64,000 nucleotides of DNA from NCBI RefSeq assembly GCF_033807575.1, contig NC_084703.1, positions 186,001 through 250,000 of the forward strand, in the 5' to 3' direction. The stretch comes from Cydia pomonella (Eukaryota > Arthropoda > Insecta > Lepidoptera > Tortricidae). Made by a program: the position numbers and the translations under genes. How positions within the stretch are numbered: the first letter of the stretch is position 1; every line of letters begins with the position of its first letter. Below the pieces are notes generated by a model. That model made no database searches. It had not been told where the DNA came from and worked only from the letters and a program-made list of their open reading frames with translations. This document shows, piece by piece, positions 51,361 through 61,582 of the stretch.

Positions 51361-51755
51361 ACTTTTATAAAAACGCAAACGTATTAAGAACTTTATTGTA
51401 ACCTAAAAAAAACCGGTTTATTCGACGAGCAACGAAACGGCCGGCCAGCCTGGTGGTGTGCCACGTAAACATAGAATAAGAACGGTTTTTATTGCTCTAA
51501 ACCGGTTATTTTGACTAGAACTGTTATCATAAAAACCGGTTTAAAAATAACAGTTATCCTCCGAACTTTTATAAGAACGCAAACGTATTAAGAACTTTAT
51601 TGTAACCTAAAAAAACGGTTTATTCGACGAGCAACGAAACGGCCGGCCAGCCTGGTGGTGTGCCACGTAAACATAGAATAGGAACGGCTTATGCTCTAAA
51701 CCGGTCATTTTGACAAGAACTGTTATCATAAAAACCGGTTTAAAAATAACAGTTA
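51361..51755 (+). repeat. 204-bp tandem duplication rich in ACCGGTT
   Basis: ACTTTTATAAAAACGCAAAC starts at 51361 and its relative at 51565; each unit has GTATTAAGAACTTTATTGTA, CGACGAGCAACGAAACGGCC, GGTGTGCCACGTAAACATAG and several AAACCGGTTT palindromes. Confidence 0.9.
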
Positions 51756-52102
51756 TTCGAGCGAAACCGAAATGAAAAAGTATTTCGCCTAGTGCATGAT
51801 AACAGTTTGGAAATTTATCCGGTTTCTGAGCCTTGGGTGTTGAATTGAAAACTATTCGGCTACATTATTTCACAACAGCTTAAGTACATTCTGTATTATG
51901 GCGCATCTGCTCCTTCGGATCGGCGTCGCGTTCAGAATTTAAAAATGTACCAACTGTTTTAATTGCCTTTGAAGGTGCCGACAACAGGTTTGGAATGGAC
52001 CAATCGCGGTTGAGCAAGGCGAACTTACTGACATCTACAATACCTGTTTCTACAATGTTTCATCATTTTAAAGTGTAAAATTGTAAATATCCCAAATAAC
52101 TC

Positions 52103-52220
52103 ATCGAGACAATCCTAAAAACCCCAAATATAATTAGGTTATGTTGATTTATCATATCCTATGGCTTCCTCCTGTCTCCATCATCAGATCAGCTCGATGG
52201 TACCATAATATTGTATTATT
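52103..52220 (-). repeat. TTTGACCCACTTCC-family repeat, left piece
   Basis: CGAGACAATCCTAAAAACCC, ATCAGATCAGCTCGATGGTA, CCATAATATTGTATT; continues at about 52789 (ATTCAGCTCAATCGGAAATA, GGAAAATGGGTCCAATTTAG), so ~570 bp were inserted. Confidence 0.7.
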
Positions 52221-52330
52221 ACCAGACCGCCTAGCATGACTTGCGTTCTCGCGCGCATGTTCATACTTGAAATCGCGCTAGATGTATGGAGTCGCGTGCG
52301 ACAACACAACACATGCTAGCAGATCTGACT

Positions 52331-52788
52331 TACAGTATGAAACAGAACGAAAGGCAAAGAAAGAGATCCATTAGTGTTTAGGTCATACTGAGCTACTTTT
52401 ACTATGGGACCAGACCAACCCATTAATCGCTTAAATATGTACTCTCCCGTAGGAAATTTCTACATTACACCAGAAAAATGTTTGAAACAGCCAAAAGTTT
52501 CTCGCGATTTTTCCATTGTTATGTATTAATACCTTGTACGGCATGGCGTCTTAGATTATCTGACATTGTCATTTCTGTCATCTGTCATACACGTAGATGG
52601 CGCTAGTAGCTGTCGCTAGTCGATGCGTTCAGTTTTACGACGTGCCGTACAGTTGCAATCGTGGTCCACAAATGGTCTCGCCATGCTGAGGCGAAATATG
52701 AAATTATGATTTATAGTAAAAATTGCTCAGTGCGACCTAAACGTTGATGGGTCTCTTTCTTCGCCTTTGGTTAACTGTGACATACTGT
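52331..52788. mobile_element. MITE with ~75-bp inverted ends
   Basis: Left TTACAGTATGAAACAGAACG, AAAGGCAAAGAAAGAGATCC; right GGGTCTCTTTCTTCGCCTTT, GGTTAACTGTGACATACTGT. Interior ~300 bp without coding capacity. It lies in the insertion that splits the repeat above. Confidence 0.75.
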
Positions 52789-52917
52789 ATGTATGCACAT
52801 ATTCAGCTCAATCGGAAATAGGAAAATGGGTCCAATTTAGCTTCTAAGATTTGATACTGTAAAATTATAGAACCAGTGCAACTTTGGGCAGCTGATGCTG
52901 GATGAGACGGACCAGAG

Positions 52918-53050
52918 CGCGTAGCCAACATGCCAATTGTTAACGCCCCGTAGCGTTGCGTAGCCATCTCCCTCTATCACTCTTCTATTTAGTGCGACAG
53001 TTGCGTTTCGTTCGCGGCGGAGCGTTAACGATTGGCATGTTGGCCACGCG
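52918..53050. mobile_element. MITE with 32-bp ends, 133 bp
   Basis: CGCGTAGCCAACATGCCAAT, TGTTAACGC at the left and GCGTTAACGATTGGCATGTT, GGCCACGCG at the right, three mismatches by eye. Same family as the MITE hit by the LINE near 15.8/17.4 kb. Confidence 0.88.
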
Positions 53051-53214
53051 GGCAGGATAGCATTCGCAATGATGTGTGGCAATTGCACCATTAATGTTTA
53101 TAATGACACTCCGTCACTTTGTTGTGTTAAGAAATACGTGTGCCTAATTACTAGTCAGCCATTATAGACAACTATTTATTACATATTGTATTTGTGTATG
53201 TTTTGTATTTGTAT

Positions 53215-53695
53215 ACACCGTGTTTGTTTATTTCCGTTAATTTCAAGGGTGCTTTCCTGAGCTTAATTAAGTTACTTTCTCAAAGACACCGGTATTCTAA
53301 TTAACTCAATTTCGGAGATAATCAATAATTTATTTTTATCTTATAAGACCCTTACGACCGTATACACTTGCTTTAAGGCCTGTTCACATTTTGATTAATG
53401 TTTAGTACGAGTGTGTACATTTGCTACTAAACATAATTACTATATCGGACGATCGATGTTCGTAATAACATTGATATGTCACGATATGTCACAGTTTTCA
53501 ATTGTTTAGTTGAATTAAATGTAATTTCCGTGTTACAACAACGCTATATGCATAATTTAATTACTTTTTATATAAAAAAAGTTGGTTTTTGGATTTTAAC
53601 TATGCCATTTAGTTTTCTTAAACGTACTTACGAGTACCCATACCCCGGAGTTAAAGGAATTCGATAAAAACAAGGTACTTATACAAATTTTGTAT
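53215..53695 (+). mobile_element. ~0.47-kb repeat element, facing copy 1
   Basis: TACACCGTGTTTGTTTATTT at the left and CGATAAAAACAAGG at the right. Nearly the whole unit is repeated in reverse at 54373-54840 (e.g. ACACCGGTATTCTAATTAAC; GTACGAGTGTGTACATTTGC; ACTCCGG words). Confidence 0.8.
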
Positions 53696-53896
53696 ATTAT
53701 TTTTTTTTGTATATAAATAAAAACCTTTAATATTTATATTTTATCGGCACATCAATACTTCACGATATTAATCATATTATTTATACGTATACAGCCTACA
53801 CATATACAGTTAGGTAAGGCGCTATCAAATTTCGATCATATAGGTATTCAACATATTTGCGAATATGCAGTTTTTAATCAATACTAAATATATGTT

Positions 53897-54150
53897 GACG
53901 ACCTGTCTGGCCTAGTGGATAGTGACCCTGCCTATGAAGCCGATGGTCCCGGGTTCAAATCCTGGTAAGGGCATTTATTCGTGTGATGAGCAAGGATATT
54001 TGTTCCTGAGTCATGGGTGTTTTCTATGTATTTAAGTATTTATATATTATATATATCGTTGTCTAAGTACCCTCAAGACAAGCCTTATTGAGCTTTCTGT
54101 GGGACTTAGTCAATTTGTGTAATAATGTCCTATAATACCTATTTATTTAT
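53897..54150 (+). mobile_element. Metulj-like SINE, copy 6
   Basis: GACGACCTGTCTGGCCTAGT, GATGGTCCCGGGTTCAAATC, tail ATTTATTTATTTATG which abuts a MITE. Confidence 0.88.
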
Positions 54151-54292
54151 TTATGTGACCGCGGCGGGCGAAACGTCCCATTTTGTCGCTTACCATAAGG
54201 ACGCCTTGTCAGGTTATTTGTATAGATACAAGCAAATCTCGTTCTTATGGTGAGCAACAAAGTGGGACGTTTTGCCGGCGGTGGACACATAA
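54151..54292. mobile_element. MITE TTATGTGACCGCGGCGGG, 142 bp
   Basis: TTATGTGACCGCGGCGGGCG, AAACGTCCCATTTTGTCGCT, TACCATAAG pairs with CTTATGGTGAGCAACAAAGT, GGGACGTTTTGCCGGCGGTG, GACACATAA. Confidence 0.85.
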
Positions 54293-54372
54293 TTTTAAAT
54301 TTAACATTTTTAACCAACATGTAAGCGTTTAATGAGCTTACATATGTTTCTATGTCAGCGTACACGAATATA

Positions 54373-54840
54373 TACACCGTATTTTTATTGAAATCCTTTA
54401 ACTCCGGGGTGTGGGTAACTTATGTTTAAGGAAACTAAATTGCATAGTTAAAATCCAAAAACAAATAAAAATATTTTCATTTTTATAAAAAGTAATTAAA
54501 TGTTGTGTATAGTGTTGTTGTAACACGGGCATTACATTTAATTCAACCGAACAATTGAATACTGAGACATATCAATGTCATTTTGAACATCGATCGTCCG
54601 AGATAGTAGTTACGTTTAGTAGCAAATGTACACACTCGTACTTAACACTTATCAATATGTGAACAGGCCCTAAGGTAAGTGTATACGCTCGTAAGGGCTT
54701 TGTATGATAAAAATAAATAATTGATTATTTCCGAAATGGAGTTAATTAGAATACCGGTGTCTTTAAGAAAGTCACTTAATTTAAGCTCAGGAATGCACCC
54801 TTGAAATTAACGGAAATAAAATAGAAATATAAAATTTTCT
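54373..54840 (-). mobile_element. ~0.47-kb repeat element, facing copy 2
   Basis: Reverse complement of 53215-53695. On its own strand both copies begin near TACACCGT or TTTATTTCCGTTAATTTCAA and end at GGATTTCAATAAAAATACGG, so the element may have short TACACCGT ends. A third fragment is at about 3400-3480. Confidence 0.8.
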
Positions 54841-55194
54841 GGAATTCGCCAAATTTCATAGTTAATTAATGCCACATGAAAATAAACATATTTTTATTGT
54901 TACTTAATGATAATGCCTTTTCGTTGGCGATGATGCCACTACGGGACGTAGTCTAAATATCCTCATTGATAGATATAGAAAAATTACAAATAACATATTG
55001 CAAAAACTAGGTTTTAAGAAAAAAGTCATAAATTATTTGATATGACAGGTGTACTAAATACTTTTGATTTTTATGTACATTCATAAAAACGAAAAAAAAA
55101 AATGGCATTATTGACCTAAACTTGTATAACATGTTTCCCTTCTATTGGCCTCAGAAATGCGTATGTGTCACGAGGAACCCGAATTCGTTTCTTT

Positions 55195-55345
55195 ATATTA
55201 TATATATATTGGGGATCTCGGCAACGGCTCTAACGATTTCGATAAAATTTGCTATATGGGGGTTTTCGGCGGCGAAAAATCGATCTAGCTGTCTTATCCC
55301 TAGAAAAACGCGCATGTTTGAGTTTTTAAATGTATTCCTCGCAAA
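55195..55345 (+). mobile_element. Fragment of the tRNA-like SINE at 55960-56395
   Basis: GGGGATCTCGGCAACGGCTC, TAACGATTTCGATAAAATTT, GCTATATGGGGGTTTTCGGC are the reverse of 56295-56360, so the two copies are in opposite orientation. Confidence 0.7.
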
Positions 55346-55639
55346 GCTCCGTGTTCCAGATATTCATTATAAACAAAGTACTAAAGTAAAGTATAATAAT
55401 ATTACAACGACGGTAAGCAGTGTTCATCTGTGTGTCTGTATGTGTCTCCCGCCGCGACGGAATGTTAACGTCCCGTTCCGAAGCGGGCAGTTATGATGCT
55501 ATCACCGACCCATCGCAGATGTTATCGCGGCGTGTACGTTTCAATAATTTGGCGTTTGCTATTAACGCGTATTCATTGCCAACGCAATCAGTTTTTACAA
55601 TATTATGTGATATTTCATCTATCAGTAATAAATAATAAT

Positions 55640-55900
55640 AATAAATAAATATTATAGGACATTATTACACAAATTGACTAAGTCCCACAGTAAGCTCAAT
55701 AAGGCTTGTATTGAGGGTACTTAGACAACGATATATATAATATATAAATATTTATAAATACTTAAATACATAGAAAACACCCACGACTCAGGAACAAATA
55801 CCCATGCTCATCACACGAATAAATGCCCTTACCAGGATTTGAACCCGGGACCATCAGCTTCGTAGGCAGGGTCACTACCCACTAGGCTAAACCGGTCGTC
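55640..55900 (-). mobile_element. Metulj-like SINE, copy 7
   Basis: Head GACGACCGGTTTAGCCTAGT on the minus strand, box B GGTCCCGGGTTCAAATCCTG. CAGTAA occurs at both flanks. Confidence 0.87.
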
Positions 55901-55959
55901 AGTAAAAATGTGCCCGGAAGCAATTTGTCATTTAATAGATTGTTATTTTAGTTACAAGT

Positions 55960-56395
55960 ACCTGGGCGACCGAGCTTTGCTCGGTTATAACTATTTATTG
56001 TAATATGGTGGTGTATAGGTGATAATCTTAACTACATTTTTTTACTAAATTAAACTTGTCTAAAACAATAAAAAATAAAAAATGATATATAAACTTGAAC
56101 ATATAAAAAAAAAACCGGGCCAGATTCGAACCCGTAACACTCGTTTAGCAGTCCGCGTCTTAACCCGCTGGACCAGACGGACAGTGGCCGGCAATACGAA
56201 ATTAGCGACCATATTCTGCGTAGAAAGAAAAACGCATGAAAACTCGAAAACACGCGTTTTCCCAAACATAAGACTAATCTAGATCGATTGTTTACCCCCA
56301 AAAACCCCCATATACCAAATTTCAGCGAAATCGTTAGCGCCGTTTCCGAGATCCCTGAAATATACATATATATATATATATATATATACAAGAAT
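55960..56395 (-). mobile_element. tRNA-derived SINE with CGGGTTCGAATCTGG head
   Basis: On the minus strand the region 56181-56115 reads GTCTGGTCCAGCGGGTTAAG (box A) and ACGGGTTCGAATCTGGCCCG (box B), a tRNA-like head. Conserved flanking words CATATACCAAATTTCAGCG and GTTTCCGAGATCCCT precede an (AT)n tract at 56368-56394; GACCGAGCTTTGCTCGGTT at 55970 is a small hairpin at the other end. The arrangement within the element is uncertain. Confidence 0.55.
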
Positions 56396-56430
56396 TGCTC
56401 GTTTAAAGGTATAAGATAAGGTAGAAGGAC

Positions 56431-56651
56431 CGTAAAACAGGACCTAAATAAGGTAGAAGTACTAGTGCTCGACGCTGCACTAGTATTCGACATGGGCACT
56501 TTATGTCAAAGTGACAAGGATTAAGTTCGAATACAGAAAAATCTTCGTTGTTCAAATTTAACCTATATTTCCATGAAATAAAGTGCCCATGTCGGTGACT
56601 AGTGCAGCGTCGAGCACTAGTACTTCTACCTTATTTAGGTCCTGTTTTACG
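56431..56651. mobile_element. Palindromic MITE, 221 bp
   Basis: GTAAAACAGGACCTAAATAA, GGTAGAAGTACTAGTGCTCG, ACGCTGCACTAGT at the left, exactly inverted at the right; ~70-bp ends including CGACATGGGCACTTTAT. Confidence 0.93.
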
Positions 56652-57025
56652 TTTCACAATGTCCAAGCATTGGATAGCTAATAAACAAATATATTAACTG
56701 ACAGATACAACTTCCTGCAAACTATAGCACGTTATCTACCAGTTCTGCTTATTTGATGATTGTAAAACACCAACGATGACTTTATTCGTCAGATAAGTGG
56801 CAAGTAGCTTATTCAGGACTTTATTTAGACATTGTGAAACACGCCCTTAATTGATATTTAATTTACTTAGGCCCTGAATAAGCTACTTAACACTTATCTG
56901 ATGAATAAAGTCATCGTTGGCCTTTCATAATCTTCAAATAAGCTTAAGTGGTAGATAAAGTGCTAAGTTTTTTTGGGAAAATCTGTCAATTAGCTATCCA
57001 AAGCTTTACTTTGACATTGTGAAAC
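56651..57025. mobile_element. MITE GTTTCACAATGTC, abutting the previous one
   Basis: GTTTCACAATGTCC at the left and GACATTGTGAAAC at the right; internal inverted halves CCAACGATGACTTTATTCGT / TGAATAAAGTCATCGTTGG and GTAGCTTATTCAGG / CCTGAATAAGCTAC. A GACATTGTGAAAC also occurs mid-element, so this may be two related copies fused. Confidence 0.8.
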
Positions 57026-57166
57026 AGACTTAATTTAATATCTGTACAATGATTAATGGATATAAACACATAGAACCACCATTTTGGAAGACCGGAGACT
57101 GTCGAAAAGTTAAAGAGGGCAAATCCGTGGGAAGAGTCTATGGGTGCTGCGACACAAGTCTAGCAC

Positions 57167-57378
57167 CACACGTACTTATCTGATGTACGCGTTACGTCTC
57201 CGTCCTATCGTCCATCTCGACGCGAGCCACAAGCGGCAGCGGGTGGCGACTCGCCGTGCTGAAGCACACGTATTTATCTGATGTACGCTTTACGTCTCCG
57301 TCCTATCGTCCATCTCGACGCGAGCCACAAGCGGCAGCGGGTGGCGACTCGCCGTGCTGAAGCACACGTAACTTATCA
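57167..57378 (+). repeat. 98-bp tandem repeat, third unit split by a MITE
   Basis: CACACGTACTTATCTGATGT starts at 57167, recurs at 57265 and 57363 (98-bp period). Units contain CTCCGTCCTATCGTCCATCT, CGACGCGAGCCACAAGCGGC. The third unit is cut at ACTTATCA by the MITE at 57379 and resumes, diverged, at 57570 (TGATGTACGCTTGTAGCGAT). Confidence 0.9.
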
Positions 57379-57569
57379 GTACCCCTAGTGTAAGTTTTAT
57401 CGACATCATAACGTGACGAACGCGTTTGCGTTAAGTGTCATTTTGTATAGGATTTTGAGTTTCCAAAACGTCCCGCTTGGCGCGCTCTTTCTAAATCACA
57501 TACAAAATGAGACTAAACGCAAACGCGTACGTCACGTTTCGAAATCGAATTTATTTACACTAGGGGTAC
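57379..57569. mobile_element. Palindromic MITE GTACCCCTAGTG, copy 3
   Basis: GTACCCCTAGTGTAAGTTTT and AATTTATTTACACTAGGGGT (AC) ends. In reverse orientation to copy 2; inserted in the tandem repeat. Confidence 0.92.
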
Positions 57570-58331
57570 TGATGTACGCTTGTAGCGATGCGCATCTGTA
57601 TGACATCTTGGCGACCGGCGCGAGTGACAAGCTGCAGCGAATTGTGACTCCCGTTTGACACAACAGGCAGAGTCACTTTTGACAAATAAAAACTGAAATA
57701 TGAACGGTTTGTTAGATAGGATTTTAAAACACAGTGGTTTCCATTGACCGATTGGGAACGCTGGGCCCTACTCTGTAGATAGCTACGCTAATGGTTATGT
57801 TTGAGTTGGAGCCTTTGAACACACATCTCGACGGGTTGTGCCAGGTGCGAGTGATAAGCGGCAGTGGATAATACTTCTTATAGACCTTGTTCAGATAAAG
57901 CCATACGCACTTACGAAATGTACGCTTTACAGTTTTTGTACATCCAAGACATGGGCGCCGGGTTAATTTTTCTAGAACTTTGGTCAAATAGCAAATAGAT
58001 ACCATTCTTTAAAGACCTTGTGTTCTTGTAAAAGGAAAATGTGGATTTAAATAATATATATGATATTATAAGTATGATAAATGGAGTAAGGTACTGATGT
58101 GCCGTCAGCAACTTTCCAAAATTGCGATATTTCGGAAACTTATGATATTTAGGTATGGGTATTAATATTGTTCATTTCCAAAAACGAAAGATACAAAAAA
58201 AAAACCCTGTGAAATTTTCCCGAAATTTGGAAGAACTTTACGAAATTTTTGGAAACTTTCTGCAACTTGCACATGTGTATTTGGAGGGTTGTAATTTGTC
58301 GTCGATACGATCCGCCGGTGCGTTACTGGTA

Positions 58332-58453
58332 CAGTCAAGGCATTAAATATCTATACGGACAAAGTGCCAGAAATATGTATATGCGACCTTAATATACATA
58401 TTAAGTGTGTACATATTTTTGGCACTTTGTCCGTGTCGATATTTAATGTACCT
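58332..58453. mobile_element. Tc1-like MITE, short copy
   Basis: CAGTCAAGGCATTAAATATC, TATACGGACAAAGTGCCAGA and GGCACTTTGTCCGTGTCGAT, ATTTAATG. Related to 46600-47050. Confidence 0.75.
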
Positions 58454-58590
58454 GTGCCCACTGCCGTCCTCGATAGCTGATATTAACCCGTATTAACATG
58501 ATAATCTCTTTTTATTTATTCCTACTTTCAACAAATATTTTCATGTACAGGCTGTTTTATACTTTCTCTTGACTAAGTTAGATTAGATTA

Positions 58591-58820
58591 TCCCTACGAA
58601 GCTGATGGTCCCGGGTTCAAATCCTGGTAAGGGCATGTATTTGTGTGATGAGCATGGATATTTGTTTCTGAGTCATGGTTGTTTTCTATGTATTTAAGTA
58701 TTTATAAATATTTATATATTATAAATATATCGTTGTCTAAGTACCCTCAACACAAGCCTTATTGAGCTTACTGTGGGACTTAGTCAATTTGTGTAATAAT
58801 GTCCTATAATATTTATTTAT
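58591..58820 (+). mobile_element. Metulj-like SINE, copy 8, 5'-truncated
   Basis: Begins inside the tRNA-like head at CCTACGAAGCTGATGGTCCC, lacking box A; body and tail are complete. Confidence 0.85.
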
Positions 58821-58877
58821 ATTTGAAACATTAGGTCCCGATTGCAAATTCCTTTTTCTTGTTACTCTGATATCATT

Positions 58878-59093
58878 TTTAGGGTTCCGTACCCAAAGGG
58901 TAAAACGGGACCCTATTACTGAGACTTCGCTGTCCGTCCGTCCGTCTGTCACCAGGCTGTATCTCATGAACCGTGATAGCTAGACAGTTGAAATTTTCAC
59001 AGATGATGTATTTCTGTTGCCGCTATAACAACAAATACTAAAAAGTACGGAACCCTCGGTGGGCGAGTCCGACTCGTACTTGTCCGGTTTTTA
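58878..59093 (-). repeat. Short GGGTTCCGT-type repeat
   Basis: AGGGTTCCGTACCCAAAGGG and CGGGACCCTATTACTGAGAC at the left, CTGTCCGTCCGTCCGTCTGT, and AGTACGGAACCCTCGGTGGG, CGAGTCCGACTCGTACTTGT at the right. Confidence 0.8.
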
Positions 59094-59322
59094 TTATAAT
59101 ATAACTAAGAAATTAATTAAGGACTGCACTCTGAATGTCATCATGCATTGTATTGAATTTTAATAAAAGCTTTTTTGGATGACAATAAGCTGCCATAAAT
59201 TTAATTAGTAATTTTGAGGCCTTTCTTGAGGGATTTAATCGATTCGGATCCTAAGTTTTTGACTTTCGTTCGATTAAAAAAAACCCGAACATATGTCACT
59301 TTAAAAATTTGTAACATATTTC

Positions 59323-59526
59323 CAGGGATCGGAAACCGGTATTTTTTGTATGGGAACGAAAACGGTATTTTTTCGTTCTTTGTTAATTATTTCATTCCTA
59401 ATCGGGCAATCTAATAATACGAAGTCGTTATCTAAAAACAGAACTGAATCCTACATTTTGAGTATAAAATAAACCGAAATATATGGTTATTTCGATGTTT
59501 TTGCAAAAAACCGGTTCCGATCCCTG
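59323..59526. mobile_element. hAT-type MITE with 8-bp target duplication, copy 1
   Basis: Ends CAGGGATCGGAAACCGGT and ACCGGTTCCGATCCCTG. CATATTTC is directly repeated on both sides (59315-59322 and 59527-59534). An 8-bp duplication and CAGGG terminus are hallmarks of the hAT superfamily. Confidence 0.92.
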
Positions 59527-59939
59527 CATATTTCACACAAAAACAAACAAAAAACGGCAATATATCATATTTGAGGAAACTTATCGGTTATTTTTTTTTT
59601 TTACACGTACCATCATCCGTAAAAGTGCATGGCGACATTTTCAATGAATTCATTCATAATTTCTCCGTGCAATTTCGCAACTCAAAAAAAAAACTAAAAC
59701 ATGATATCCGCGCTCTAGGGCACGCGCATCCTTCTCGCTCACACTTACACTCAGTGATAGTCAGACCAAGTTAAGTTGGCAGCAATTTTGATAGCTTAGA
59801 CGGTACATGTGTTATTTAAAACGTTAGTTAGTGAGAGAAGCGCATGGACTTACCTTAAGACAAAAATCGCCTTTTCATACAAACGTAGTCCTTATTTATC
59901 TCTCCGGATAATAACAATAATAAAGCTCTTTATTCATTA

Positions 59940-60155
59940 ATTAAAGCATCCAGCTTTATCATGCGAACGGCTAAGGAGTGGAATTCACTTCCTGCAAATC
60001 TATTCCCAGTCCACTATAACTTGGACCTTTTTAAATCGAGAGTGAATAGACATCTTTTAGGTAAGCATGTTCCATCCTAGACTGCATCGGCACTTACCAT
60101 CAGGTGAGATTGTGGTCCAATGCTTACCTTTTCGAAAAAAAAAAAAAAACAAATT
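59940..60155 (+). mobile_element. LINE 3' end with ORF2 C-terminus
   Basis: Translation reads IMRTAKEWNSLPANLFPVHY, NLDLFKSRVNRHLLGKHV then stop. The tail ACTTACCATCAGGTGAGATT, GTGGTCCAATGCTTACC and an A run is complete. 5'-truncated. Confidence 0.75.
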
Positions 60156-60409
60156 TTTTTGACACAATTTGTTACGTTACGTTTTGGTTTAAAAACTTTT
60201 TAATTATTATAAGAGAAAAATCTACAATTTTGTATGAAATCCGTTTTTGCACCTAATTTTCGAAAAAAGTCTAATGTCAATGTTGGTAATTATACACCAA
60301 ATTATGTAAAAAAAAACATAACGCCAACATCCAGAGAGGAAAATAGGGAAAAGGCCCTCCCCTTTCCTCTTAATCGAACCATAACTGAAAAATCATAATT
60401 AGACTAAAG

Positions 60410-60612
60410 CAGGGATCGGAAACCGGTATTTTTTGTATGGGAACGAAAACGGTATTTTTTCGTTCTTCGTTAATTACTTCATTTCTAATTAGGCAATCTA
60501 ATAATACGAAGTCGTTATCTGAAAACACAACTGAGTCCTACATTTGAAGTATAAAATAAACCGAAATATAAAATATTTGGAAGTTTTTGCAAAAAACCGG
60601 TTCCGATCCCTG
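60410..60612. mobile_element. hAT-type MITE with 8-bp target duplication, copy 2
   Basis: Same family as 59323-59526, in the same orientation. GACTAAAG at 60402-60409 and 60613-60620 is an exact 8-bp target duplication. Confidence 0.92.
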
Positions 60613-60620
60613 GACTAAAG

Positions 60621-61142
60621 CCTATGATAGAATTTTCAATGACGTTTAAAAAAATAGTTGAATTATTAAAACAAAATATAATTGTTATTAGTCAACACCC
60701 TGTAGAGTGAAGACTCACCAAACGACCACAAACCTAATTTATTCAATTATCAACTACAAGTAGAAACTGTTCGGCAATCTTCATCTCGGTTCACCAACCT
60801 AAACATGCCGCCTGAACTCGGACGCCACCCCAAAACCCGCCTCTAAGGCATAACCATTAAGATTCAAGTCTGTCTAAAAACGGCAGCAAACGTAATTTAG
60901 TCACGATACATCTCAAATGACATTATCAGCTACCCAGGCGGAGCGAATACAAGAAACAATAAAATTTTGTCATAAAAGTGGGTTATGTTTGTGTAAATCA
61001 AATGTGTCCCGTAAGATACACTTGTTAAATTACTCATAAACGGCCCCGCGGGACGGCGCGGGCGCACCGGCTTCGGCTTTATGGGCGGAGTTCGGGAGAG
61101 AGCGCCATGCCACTTCGGCTTGAATTTTTTTTAATGCGACTT
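60621..61142. other. Unassigned stretch
   Basis: No gene. A GC-rich patch (CCCCGCGGGACGGCGCGGGC) lies near 61043. Confidence 0.4.
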
Positions 61143-61582
61143 TTGGCCCGATTCGAAGAATGATGAAGACACGTTTAAGATCTCGGAGAGATGTTTAAAA
61201 GATCGATAACTAAACGACATGTCAAAATTGACGTATATTGACCCGGGTACGTCCTTAAACTACGTCCAAAAAGAGATGTATGGGCATTGTGAATGTCATC
61301 TCGCTTTGTGTGGTAGGGCACAGCACAGCGGATGTCATTCCAGATCTAGAGCAGAGCCCAACTGGGGAAGTACCTCCACCTTACAGAAAAATATGCGGGC
61401 GGGCCGTATGCTTGTTTACCACCGACGTAGTATAAAAAAAATCGATTCCGCTGTGATCCCAATAAGATCTATCTACGATATTTCTAACGTCAAAGTGACA
61501 TTGGTTACGTGGGACATACAAACGATATCTAAACCAGAACTTATCGTTATAGTAACTCATTCTTCGAATCGGGCCGTTTGTA
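61143..61582. mobile_element. MITE GGCCCGATTCGAAGAAT, copy 3, with insertion
   Basis: TTGGCCCGATTCGAAGAATG and CATTCTTCGAATCGGGCCG ends. The body matches copy 1 up to CAAAATTGACGTATATTGA (about 61240) and from ATCGATTCCGCTGTGATCCC (about 61442). Confidence 0.85.
61241..61441 (+). mobile_element. LINE-derived 3' segment inserted in the MITE
   Basis: GGTAGGGCACAGCACAGCGG, ATGTCATTCCAGATCTAGAG, CAACTGGGGAAGTACCTCCA then GCGGGCGGGCCGTATGCTTG and a GTATAAAAAAA end. It joins two non-adjacent parts of the LINE tail seen at 45053-45265, so it carries an internal deletion. Confidence 0.6.
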
